Part shown: piece after piece, positions 1-5,498 of the stretch
Position numbering within the stretch: position 1 is the stretch's first letter
How the letters are laid out: each line of letters begins with the position of its first letter
Origin: JANTGF01 sp033791445
Lineage (GTDB): Bacteria > Bacteroidota > Bacteroidia > Bacteroidales > VadinHA17
Direction: 5' to 3'
Assembly (NCBI GenBank): GCA_033791445.1
Contig: JASJGS010000045.1
Span: 1-5,498 of the forward strand
Length of the DNA: 5,498 nucleotides
Position numbers and translations under genes: made by a program
The notes under the pieces: model-generated
Told to the model about the DNA's origin: nothing
Database searches by the model: none
Seen by the model: the letters and a program-made list of their open reading frames with translations, nothing else

Positions 1-69
1 GCATCCAAAAACGATCAGAATGTTTTGAAGGCTTTGAATCTTATAGCTAAATTGAACCCCACTGATTAG
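1..69 (+). CDS. C-terminal tail of an upstream gene (partial, 5' end outside window)
   Basis: Frame 1 is open from the first base to a TAG at 67-69 and would encode 22 residues ending in AKLNPTD. The other two plus frames hit stops sooner, at about 26 and 48. The tail looks like an amphipathic helix (VLKALNLIAKL), plausible for the end of a globular protein, but it is too short to place in a family. The stop lies 20 bases before the next ATG on the same strand, which suggests an operon with the DUF4091 gene. With so few codons, an open frame by chance is possible. Confidence 0.45.
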   Translation, partial: ASKNDQNVLKALNLIAKLNPTD

Positions 70-89
70 TTACAATAAAATTAATTGTC

Positions 90-1748
90 ATGAGCAAAGA
101 GAATTGTCTTGATATTGAAGCTGAAAAGAATCTTTGGGAACAACTTAGAAACCGGAGATTTTCAGAGTATAAATTTCTCCGTCAGCGCCCAATTATTTAT
201 AATTATAAGCTCATCATCATTTTGTTCTGGTTTCTCATAACCACAGCAGGCTGTGGTCATAGCCATGCTAATTTCAGCCTGTCAGCTGTTTCCAGCATGG
301 TCAGGGTACCACTGGAACCGGGCAGTCCGGTCAAAGCGTCTGATACGGCCAGAATAAGTGGGGCCGGAGGTGAGTATGAATCGTTTCAGGTTCTGATTTC
401 ACCCTGTGATAGTGCTGCACTAGCTGGAGTATGCTGGGAAGCCGGCACCCTGACAGGAGATTCCGGCAGTATCGACACAAAGCATATACAGATCAACCCT
501 GTAGGCTACGTTCAGACGACTGTAACTTCAAAACAATATCCATCCTCCCTGGGTTGGTGGGCAGACCCACTGCTTAACCTTGACAGCCTGAGTATTCCTG
601 CTGGTGAACGTCAGCCACTTTGGGTGACTATTTTCGTGCCGCGGGGAACACCATCAGGCACATACCATGGAACCGTCCGTGTCAGAACTACCAATGCAGG
701 CAGCTTATCAATTCCTTATGAACTGCGCGTCTGGGGATTTGATATTCCTAGCAAGCCCAGTATCAAAACCCTGACTTGGGTTAGTACTCTCAGGGATTTT
801 GGAGGAAATTCCCGTGAAAATCGTAAAGCATTATACGAATTACTACTTGAACATCGCTTGGGCCCCGGCGGAAGAATGGAACTGGATGAAGAAATGCTCG
901 GCTTCTGCATGCAACGGGGAATGAATGCATTTATTCTCGATAATATTCCCAACCTGAAACGAATAAAGCAGGACAATTATTCAGAAGGTTATAAAGACAG
1001 TCTGCAGGTAGAACTGGATGACTATGTAAAGAAATTTGGTCCTCGGGGTTGGCTTGACGGAATGGCTTATGTTTACAACTATGACGAAGTTGACAGAGCT
1101 CACTGGCCACTGGCAAAAGATATGTATAGCTTGGTCAAAAGCGTCAGCAGTGATCTGAAAGTGATTCAATGCCTGAACATACCTGAAGGTGTGGAAGCTT
1201 TGGCCGGGTATGCTGATACCTGGGATGTGTATATGGCTCAATTTAAAGAATCAGGAGTGGAGCAGAGGGTGGCAGCGGGCGATGAAGCCTGGCTAGCGGT
1301 ATGCTGCTATCCTTCTGTCCGCCCAAATTTATTTCTGGAATACCCTGCAATTGATGGCCGGATAATGGGCTGGATATGCTACCATACTGGTGTAACCGGT
1401 TTCGAATACTGGAGTCCTAACCATTGGGACGGCAATGACTCACCGCCTGAGTTACGTGGCAATTGGAAAGCCAACACCTTCGGAAATTACAACGGTGATG
1501 GATATTTGACTTATCCCGGTCCGGACATGCACCCTCTTTCCTCTGTACGACTCGAAAACTTACGGGATGGCTTCGAGGACTATGAGTACCTGCATCTGCT
1601 TAAAGAGTTGGAAGGAGATAGTGTACTTACGCAACTTACTTCGCAGGTTGTTTCTGCTCCAACTGAATACTCATCCGACTTTGAACTCCTTTACCATGTG
1701 AGAGATGAGATTGCCCGCAGAATTGAAGAGATAACTTATCGAAGGTAG
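90..1748 (+). CDS. GH123-like / DUF4091 domain protein, membrane-anchored glycosidase candidate
   Basis: Predicted extracytoplasmic glycoside hydrolase of the GH123/DUF4091 type; characterised GH123 enzymes are beta-N-acetylgalactosaminidases that use substrate-assisted catalysis. Seen in the sequence: a hydrophobic segment at about residues 40-54 ending in TTAGC (Cys55), a possible lipobox; a beta-rich N-terminal domain at about 65-220; then a barrel-like region. It carries the pair D332-E333 (VYNYDEVD), the position of the conserved Asp-Glu pair in GH123. The C-terminal DUF4091 hallmark spans about 469-504 (NGDGYLTYPG, then RLENLRDGFEDYEYL). Length is normal for the family. The ATG at 90 is the only sensible start before the hydrophobic segment, but it gives an unusually long charged N-region of about 39 residues and has no visible Shine-Dalgarno. 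It probably follows the partial upstream gene in an operon. The fold is well supported; the GalNAc substrate is inference. Confidence 0.85.
   Translation: MSKENCLDIEAEKNLWEQLRNRRFSEYKFLRQRPIIYNYKLIIILFWFLITTAGCGHSHANFSLSAVSSMVRVPLEPGSPVKASDTARISGAGGEYESFQVLISPCDSAALAGVCWEAGTLTGDSGSIDTKHIQINPVGYVQTTVTSKQYPSSLGWWADPLLNLDSLSIPAGERQPLWVTIFVPRGTPSGTYHGTVRVRTTNAGSLSIPYELRVWGFDIPSKPSIKTLTWVSTLRDFGGNSRENRKALYELLLEHRLGPGGRMELDEEMLGFCMQRGMNAFILDNIPNLKRIKQDNYSEGYKDSLQVELDDYVKKFGPRGWLDGMAYVYNYDEVDRAHWPLAKDMYSLVKSVSSDLKVIQCLNIPEGVEALAGYADTWDVYMAQFKESGVEQRVAAGDEAWLAVCCYPSVRPNLFLEYPAIDGRIMGWICYHTGVTGFEYWSPNHWDGNDSPPELRGNWKANTFGNYNGDGYLTYPGPDMHPLSSVRLENLRDGFEDYEYLHLLKELEGDSVLTQLTSQVVSAPTEYSSDFELLYHVRDEIARRIEEITYRR
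207..254 (+). other. Hydrophobic signal/anchor segment ending in a lipobox-like Cys
   Basis: Codons 40-55 of the DUF4091 gene encode KLIIILFWFLITTAGC. The core is strongly hydrophobic, follows a basic stretch (RNRR, KFLRQR), and ends in Ala-Gly-Cys, as in lipoprotein signal peptides. Thr at -3 is less usual than Leu or Val. A simple signal anchor or signal peptidase I processing near here is the alternative. Confidence 0.55.
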
Positions 1749-1888
1749 TGTGCCATCGCGCGAATAAATGTAGTTTGCATTCCGGATTTGGCTTGCATGA
1801 GATGCCGATTGAAAGGCTATTATGTTAATAATAAAGTATGTACGATGTTTTTTTGAAAGCTTAAATCTGAAAAAAATCAATTATTTTC
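1749..1888. other. Convergent intergenic region
   Basis: These 140 bases separate the 3' ends of the DUF4091 gene (+) and the three-module hydrolase gene (-). Seven-base T and A runs lie near 1849-1855 and 1870-1876 and could serve as U-tracts in one direction each. I find no GC-rich stem next to either, so no intrinsic terminator is called. No coding or RNA feature is evident. Confidence 0.6.
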
Positions 1889-4800
1889 TCATCTCGCAAG
1901 ATTTTTATCAAACCAATTGATATAATCCACATCTTCTTCAGAATCAACAATAGATAAATTGTTACCGCTTCTGAATAAATCATAGGACGCTATACAAGAT
2001 TTAAGATTTTTTCTAACATCATTTAATTTAAGCGCTTTATTTCCTATATCTCTACCATCAATTATTAACATAGGCCTTGGAGCAATTAAGGAAGCCACTT
2101 GTGAGACATCTGCATGAAGCAGTATTTGAGGGATGTACATATCAAGATCCCATTCATGCCAACTCGATGTTTTTTTCGTCTCTGGTTTATATGTAACAAC
2201 AGGTCTCTCCATAATCACACACTTAATCCTTTCATCTAATGCAGATGCATACAATGAATACATGGCATGAATGGAGGAAGGTTTTCCAATACATCCAATT
2301 CTGGTTTTATCAATGATATCGGTTCTTGTCTCAAGATAATCGATTGATCTGAGAATATCATAAATTCTCATCCCGGTTGACGGCTTACCAGCGCTCATGC
2401 CTCTTGCCCATACACCCCAATTATCGCCAAACCTATCTGAGTTTTCGTTATTCGGTCGCAATTTAACGGACAATACAGCATAACCGGCAGCAATATATTC
2501 ACTTAAATTGTCATCCTGCCCAGTTATATTGATAATCACGGGGGCATTTGAGGCATTTTTTTGGTATTCTAAAATTGCAATCAAAGGAATATCAGGTTCA
2601 CTTTTATAGGTGATTGTTTCTTGATAAAAAGATCCCAAATCACTCTTCTCAAGTGTTATTGGGTTTAAGTCACATTTTTCCGGCATGTATGCAGAATATC
2701 CAAAAACCTCGTCACGGATTGTTTGAGTTAACTTTTTCTTATACTTAATAAAATCTGAAGTTTGATTAAATATGCCTTTTTCAGGAGGTAAATCAAAAGA
2801 AGTTCGATACACCAATTCTTCAATTGTGACCGTCGATTCCTTTGGTAAATTACAGTCGAGTTGTGCTCGGCTTAAAGCAATGACAGAATCTTCTTCAAAA
2901 TCTGTAGATTCCACGTTAAGATGTTTGTTAAAAAAAGCATAAATGGCTTCTCTGAATTTTAATGATAATTCATGCCCATGATCCCCTACCACAAGTTCAA
3001 TATTTTCGCTTTTATCGTAGAGTTCATACACCTTTTTGGATTGATTTACCAGATCCTGAGCTCCCTTTAGCGGATGATTTTCATCTATGGTTCCACTACA
3101 AATAAGAAATGGTTTTGGAGCAACTGTTGCTAACAAATGATATTGTTCAGAAACTTTCCTGATCCCTGTTGCACATACACAGCATATGCAATGTCGGAAT
3201 AATTTGAATTCAGCCGCATACGTATTTGCTCTGCAAACTGGTGCGGCGGCCTTTATTCTTTCATCAGAAACAGCCAAGTTGACCGTTTGCATTGATCCGC
3301 CGGACAATCCTGTCGCACCTATTCTATCTTTATCCACCCATTGGTTTAGTGCATCCGAACATAATAAATCTACACCACGGATATTGTCCCACGTCTCCAG
3401 ACCATCGATTGATAGACCACACATAAAGAGAAAAGCCGCCTTTTTTTTGTACTTATGCCCCGTATATTTTCTTTCTCCCAACCCCAGACCATCCTTAAAA
3501 AAAACGACATAGCCTTTTTTTACAAAATTAAGAACGAACTTTTGATATTTTTCAGTCGCTTTGCCGTCTTCTGAGTGACCATGAAATATCATAATTGCAG
3601 GTGCGGGTAAAGTGACATTTTTGGGAATATATAGATTTGCTGTTACCCAAAAATTAGGTCTGGACTGATAGGCAAGATATTTAAGTGTAAAATCCGTTGT
3701 ATCAAGATCTGGTTTTGTATACTGTAAATTTAAAGGCCATTCGCTTTTTTTACCTTCTGGTGGTAAATTCAGCATTTTCTTTATTGATTTTTCATAATGA
3801 GGCTTTTGCTTTTCCCATTCACTTAAGCTAACAGGTGGCCAATGTTTTGCAAGTGGGGGTTGCTTCTGATAAATATTATGTAGATGGTTCATAACCATGT
3901 TATTATTACTGGACGACTGGAGGTTGATAGATTTATTCCTAGAAGAAGAGTTGTTTCTTTTCGATTCATCAATTACGAAATACCCTTCAACTGTTCCAAA
4001 CTCATCAGGACCTTTTCCTGTATAAACCATTACAAAATTTTTGCCATCATTGGATGACCACTTATTGCTAAAATTCCAAAATACTGTTTTTGTATGTTTA
4101 TGCTGTTTTAAATCCTGCTTATGAATCCCTAATTCTTCATCCCATGCCCACTTAAACAATACAGTTTTCCATGGTCCCCATGGTTGAGGAGCTTCATAAA
4201 TGCCAATATGATCTTGTCCATTTTTTCTATCAACTTGTTGAACAGTTAATAAATATCGATCTAATGGAGCATTATATGAGACACTCAAACGCATGACACC
4301 ATTTTCAGGATCAGAAAAGACAGGTTTGCGCTTTTGCAATATATCGTCTGAGATTAATTTTTCCCACCGAGGATCTTGTGCGGTTCCGGTAAAAATTTCA
4401 TATTTCTTCTTCTCTTCTATGTCCTGTATCAAACATCTCATTAAAGTGACATTTCCCGGTTTTTGGACATCCCAAATATTATCAATATTTTCAGGCGCAT
4501 AATGATAAATATATTCATCTTTTGCGCCTTGATAATCTTTACCAAATTGACTAAAGGTGGGACAAAAAAATCCTCGGCTCTTTGGAAATGATTCCTGATC
4601 AAAATAAACATTAGTATATTCCCAAGTAGCGCCATGATCATTTGATTTTGCTAACTTTTGCCAATCATATTGCCTCGAATTATCTCCAGCAACCCAGGCA
4701 TATAAAATACCCTTCACACTTAAAAGTCCATAACATTTCCCACCTTTTTTCTCAATATCAGGCCAAAACATGTTATTACTTTCAGGATTAACGCCTCCAT

Positions 4801-5131
4801 TTACATTTATACCGGAATAACTATCCTTGTCTCCTTCAAGCCTCGCAATCCCCATGCTAGCCCTTGTAGGTTGTTTCCAGCCATTTTGACCGCCAAACCC
4901 TTCACCATCACCCCACGAAGTGTATTGATGATCATCATCTGCCCAAGTCACACACCAATTGTCACTATTAAAAGCCTCCAGTCCATTTCCCGGGCATTTT
5001 GATTTTTGTGTTTCACTTAAAAATTTGACTCCAACGATATAATCACTTTTTTCATAAACCGGTGTTTGGCCATTTAAAAGTGTGCTTTGAACAACTAAAA
5101 TACTAATGAAGAGAAACTGTTTTAATTTCAC
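1889..5131 (-). CDS. Secreted three-module protein: DUF4185-like beta-propeller, serine esterase, degenerate esterase
   Basis: 1080-residue secreted protein. Residues 1-21 form a signal peptide (MKLKQFLFISILVV..., likely cut before Gln22). Residues about 25-388 resemble DUF4185-type propellers: NWCVTWADDDHQYTSWGDG at 58-76, an Asp box SNDHGATW at 163-170, and YEAPQPWGPWKTV at 312-324. A Ser/Asn-rich linker (391-411) joins an alpha/beta-hydrolase (about 412-740) like acetyl-xylan-esterase-type esterases: GLSGG with nucleophile Ser610, acid Asp683 (SGTIDENHP), base His718 or His720 (GDHGHE), oxyanion motif HGH at 517-519. Residues about 755-1080 repeat the fold but lack the triad. It is probably an extracellular carbohydrate esterase carrying a glycan-binding or hydrolytic propeller; the substrate is unknown. 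The start is GTG with Shine-Dalgarno AGAAGGA; the next Met is at residue 93, after the signal peptide. It is AT-rich and convergent to the DUF4091 gene. Confidence 0.85.
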   Translation of the reverse strand: MKLKQFLFISILVVQSTLLNGQTPVYEKSDYIVGVKFLSETQKSKCPGNGLEAFNSDNWCVTWADDDHQYTSWGDGEGFGGQNGWKQPTRASMGIARLEGDKDSYSGINVNGGVNPESNNMFWPDIEKKGGKCYGLLSVKGILYAWVAGDNSRQYDWQKLAKSNDHGATWEYTNVYFDQESFPKSRGFFCPTFSQFGKDYQGAKDEYIYHYAPENIDNIWDVQKPGNVTLMRCLIQDIEEKKKYEIFTGTAQDPRWEKLISDDILQKRKPVFSDPENGVMRLSVSYNAPLDRYLLTVQQVDRKNGQDHIGIYEAPQPWGPWKTVLFKWAWDEELGIHKQDLKQHKHTKTVFWNFSNKWSSNDGKNFVMVYTGKGPDEFGTVEGYFVIDESKRNNSSSRNKSINLQSSSNNNMVMNHLHNIYQKQPPLAKHWPPVSLSEWEKQKPHYEKSIKKMLNLPPEGKKSEWPLNLQYTKPDLDTTDFTLKYLAYQSRPNFWVTANLYIPKNVTLPAPAIMIFHGHSEDGKATEKYQKFVLNFVKKGYVVFFKDGLGLGERKYTGHKYKKKAAFLFMCGLSIDGLETWDNIRGVDLLCSDALNQWVDKDRIGATGLSGGSMQTVNLAVSDERIKAAAPVCRANTYAAEFKLFRHCICCVCATGIRKVSEQYHLLATVAPKPFLICSGTIDENHPLKGAQDLVNQSKKVYELYDKSENIELVVGDHGHELSLKFREAIYAFFNKHLNVESTDFEEDSVIALSRAQLDCNLPKESTVTIEELVYRTSFDLPPEKGIFNQTSDFIKYKKKLTQTIRDEVFGYSAYMPEKCDLNPITLEKSDLGSFYQETITYKSEPDIPLIAILEYQKNASNAPVIINITGQDDNLSEYIAAGYAVLSVKLRPNNENSDRFGDNWGVWARGMSAGKPSTGMRIYDILRSIDYLETRTDIIDKTRIGCIGKPSSIHAMYSLYASALDERIKCVIMERPVVTYKPETKKTSSWHEWDLDMYIPQILLHADVSQVASLIAPRPMLIIDGRDIGNKALKLNDVRKNLKSCIASYDLFRSGNNLSIVDSEEDVDYINWFDKNLAR
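1892..2869 (-). other. Module 3: degenerate alpha/beta-hydrolase copy (predicted pseudoenzyme)
   Basis: Covers about residues 755-1080. It aligns with module 2 in order: APVIINITGQ with APAIMIFHGH, GYAVLSVK with GYVVFFKD, DKTRIGCIG with DKDRIGATG, LDERIKCVI with SDERIKAAA, APRPMLIIDG with APKPFLICSG, and the C-terminal helix. The Ser610 position is Pro951 (GKPSS), the oxyanion HGH is lost, the acid is displaced to Asp1028 at best, and no His occurs after 1006. It is likely structural, regulatory or ligand-binding. Confidence 0.65.
2912..3898 (-). other. Module 2: catalytically complete alpha/beta-hydrolase (esterase-like)
   Basis: Covers about residues 412-740. The substrate-side N-terminal segment (YLAYQSRPNFWVTANLYIP) precedes strand PAIMIFHGH, which carries the oxyanion motif. 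The nucleophile elbow is GATGLSGGS with Ser610 (codon at 3302-3304). The acid is Asp683 in LICSGTIDENHP and the base His718 or His720 in VVGDHGHELS. A Cys-rich loop HCICCVC lies at 647-653. The layout matches acetyl-xylan-esterase/prolyl-oligopeptidase-like esterases; the acyl group and sugar cannot be read from sequence. Confidence 0.75.
3899..3961 (-). other. Ser/Asn-rich interdomain linker
   Basis: Residues 391-411 are almost entirely Ser, Asn, Lys and Arg, with runs SSS, SSSNNN and NNSSS. This low-complexity stretch sits exactly between the propeller and the esterase module, as expected for a flexible extracellular linker and for the junction of a gene fusion. Confidence 0.7.
3968..5057 (-). 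other. Module 1: DUF4185-like beta-propeller domain
   Basis: Covers about residues 25-388. The conserved start is a Trp-rich block, VTWADDDHQYTSWGDGEGF, followed by SMGIARLEGD and a GINVNGG turn. The Asp box SNDHGATW (163-170) fits the S-x-D-x-G-x-T-W pattern of sialidase-type propellers. The C-terminal part has SYNAPLDRYLLTVQQ and the EAPQPWGPW block. The family is known mainly from sequence and its function is not settled; carbohydrate binding or cleavage is inference. Confidence 0.65.
5069..5131 (-). other. Sec signal peptide of the three-module protein
   Basis: Residues 1-21 show a Lys-containing n-region (MKLKQ), a hydrophobic core (FLFISILVV) and a polar end LLNG before QTP. Cleavage just before Gln is frequent in Bacteroidota exported proteins. 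There is no Cys at the cleavage site, so it is not a lipoprotein. The mature protein would be periplasmic or extracellular. Confidence 0.75.
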
Positions 5132-5136
5132 GACTA

Positions 5137-5143
5137 TCCTTCT
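5137..5143 (-). promoter_or_regulatory. Shine-Dalgarno site fixing the GTG start
   Basis: On the minus strand AGAAGGA lies 5 bases before the GTG at 5131-5129. It supports GTG as the true start, which alone gives a full signal peptide. The plus-strand gene at 90 has no such site. Confidence 0.6.
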
Positions 5144-5156
5144 TTAGAATAAATAC

Positions 5157-5184
5157 TTTATACAATTGACAGTTTTTTTATCAA
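5157..5184 (-). promoter_or_regulatory. Possible sigma70-like promoter of the three-module gene
   Basis: On the minus strand TTGATA (5184-5179) and TATAAA (5162-5157) are separated by 16 bases, giving a leader of roughly 20 bases before the GTG. The -35 box overlaps the stop codon of the short upstream ORF. In an AT-rich region such a match arises easily, and Bacteroidota normally use a different consensus (TAnnTTTG), which I did not find here. Confidence 0.3.
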
Positions 5185-5318
5185 TAACCCCAAATAACAT
5201 CGTCGCCTTTTTCCCACCAGTCTGCTTTCTGAGCAATACTAATCCGAAAGGTCTGTGCTGTAATCTTACCGCTTAAAACACCAGAAAAAACAGTAACATA
5301 ATATACATAAGTTTTCAC
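5181..5318 (-). CDS. Short secreted-type ORF (45 residues): small protein or remnant of a decayed gene
   Basis: From a GTG at 5318-5316 the frame encodes 45 residues and stops with TGA at 5183-5181. The first part, VYYVTVFSGVLSGKITAQ, resembles a signal peptide with a cut after or near ITAQ. The remainder (TFRISIAQKADWWEKGDD, then VIWGY) has the Trp-rich, acidic look of the first strands of an extracellular domain, so the ORF reads like the beginning of a longer protein cut short. An in-frame TAA lies two codons upstream of the GTG. No clear Shine-Dalgarno is seen. It lies 49 bases before the three-module gene on the same strand. I do not recognise a family. It could be a real small exported peptide, a pseudogene left after deletion, or chance; composition favours the first two. 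Confidence 0.4.
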   Translation of the reverse strand: MKTYVYYVTVFSGVLSGKITAQTFRISIAQKADWWEKGDDVIWGY

Positions 5319-5498
5319 TTTTTATTCATTCTCAATCACTTTTTTTAGGTGTAACTTAAAAACGAATAAAAGCGATGTTAATTGTTTATCTTCAAGTTGT
5401 TATACAATAAAGATTCGACAAAAAAACATCACTTTAAGAGTGAAAAATATTTTTGCCTGGAGTTAAACTAAATTGGCCACAATTGAATTACCTTTGTC
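5319..5498. other. AT-rich non-coding stretch
   Basis: No convincing gene, RNA or repeat is visible. It contains a 12-base AT palindrome at 5443-5454 (AAAAATATTTTT) and small imperfect inverted repeats (AATTG/CAATT around 5471-5484). It probably holds the upstream regulatory region of the minus-strand genes, though I cannot point to a definite promoter. Confidence 0.5.

Noticed and set aside
716..1241. Overlapping minus-strand ORFs antisense to the DUF4091 gene
   Set aside because: They overlap the conserved GH123-like region including the Asp-Glu pair and show low-complexity, non-domain-like translations.
1671..1880. 69-codon minus-strand ORF across the convergent junction
   Set aside because: It overlaps the end of the DUF4091 gene, has no recognisable content and no supported start.
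1749..1888. Bidirectional intrinsic terminator between the convergent genes
   Set aside because: T7 and A7 runs are present, but no GC-containing hairpin precedes either one; the best pairing (GCC/GGC near 1804-1817) is only 3 bp and has no adjacent U-tract.
3186..3512. 108-codon plus-strand ORF inside the three-module gene
   Set aside because: It lies antisense to the esterase catalytic core, whose frame carries the Ser610 motif; the translation shows no domain or start signal.
5443..5454. Perfect 12-base palindrome AAAAATATTTTT as an operator
   Set aside because: It is pure A/T in an AT-rich region, so it is expected by chance, and it is not placed near a convincing promoter.
5463..5498. 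C-terminal tail of another minus-strand gene (11 codons ending in TAA)
   Set aside because: The frame is open from the window edge, but it is too short to tell from chance, and another frame is open almost as long.
1..5498. CRISPR array, insertion sequence, tRNA or phage/defence module
   Set aside because: No spaced direct repeats, terminal inverted repeats, transposase, tRNA-like folds or nuclease motifs were seen on either strand.

Overview
The window looks like part of a bacterial polysaccharide-degradation locus. Both large genes encode secreted or surface proteins with carbohydrate-active folds. A Bacteroidota or similar glycan-degrading lineage is the best guess. This rests on signal peptides ending just before Gln, a lipoprotein-like anchor on a glycosidase, an apparent lack of Shine-Dalgarno on the plus-strand gene, and the GH123/DUF4091 and DUF4185-like families. 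I found no taxon-specific marker such as SusC/D, an rRNA or a tRNA, so a PVC-group origin is not excluded.

Layout. Positions 1-69 (+) hold the last 22 codons of a gene that began outside the window. After a 20-base gap comes a 552-residue GH123-like/DUF4091 protein (90-1748, +) with an N-terminal membrane or lipoprotein anchor and an Asp-Glu pair at the expected catalytic position. A 140-base convergent gap follows (1749-1888). A very long gene (1889-5131, -) encodes 1080 residues in three modules: a DUF4185-like beta-propeller with an Asp box, an intact serine alpha/beta-hydrolase of the acetyl-xylan-esterase-like type, and a second, diverged hydrolase copy that has lost its catalytic residues. 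Its GTG start is supported by a good Shine-Dalgarno and a signal peptide. Upstream, 5181-5318 (-) holds a 45-codon ORF that reads like the start of another secreted protein and then stops. The remainder (5319-5498) is AT-rich with nothing I can assign.

Working hypothesis (inference): the GH123-like enzyme would remove amino-sugar units and the three-module protein would bind and de-esterify the same extracellular glycan. The genes are convergent and differ in GC content (about 50% against 35% in hand-counted 60-base samples), so they are probably separate transcription units and may have different histories. I see no defence system, mobile element, CRISPR array or RNA gene. The most unusual item is the propeller-esterase-pseudoesterase fusion.
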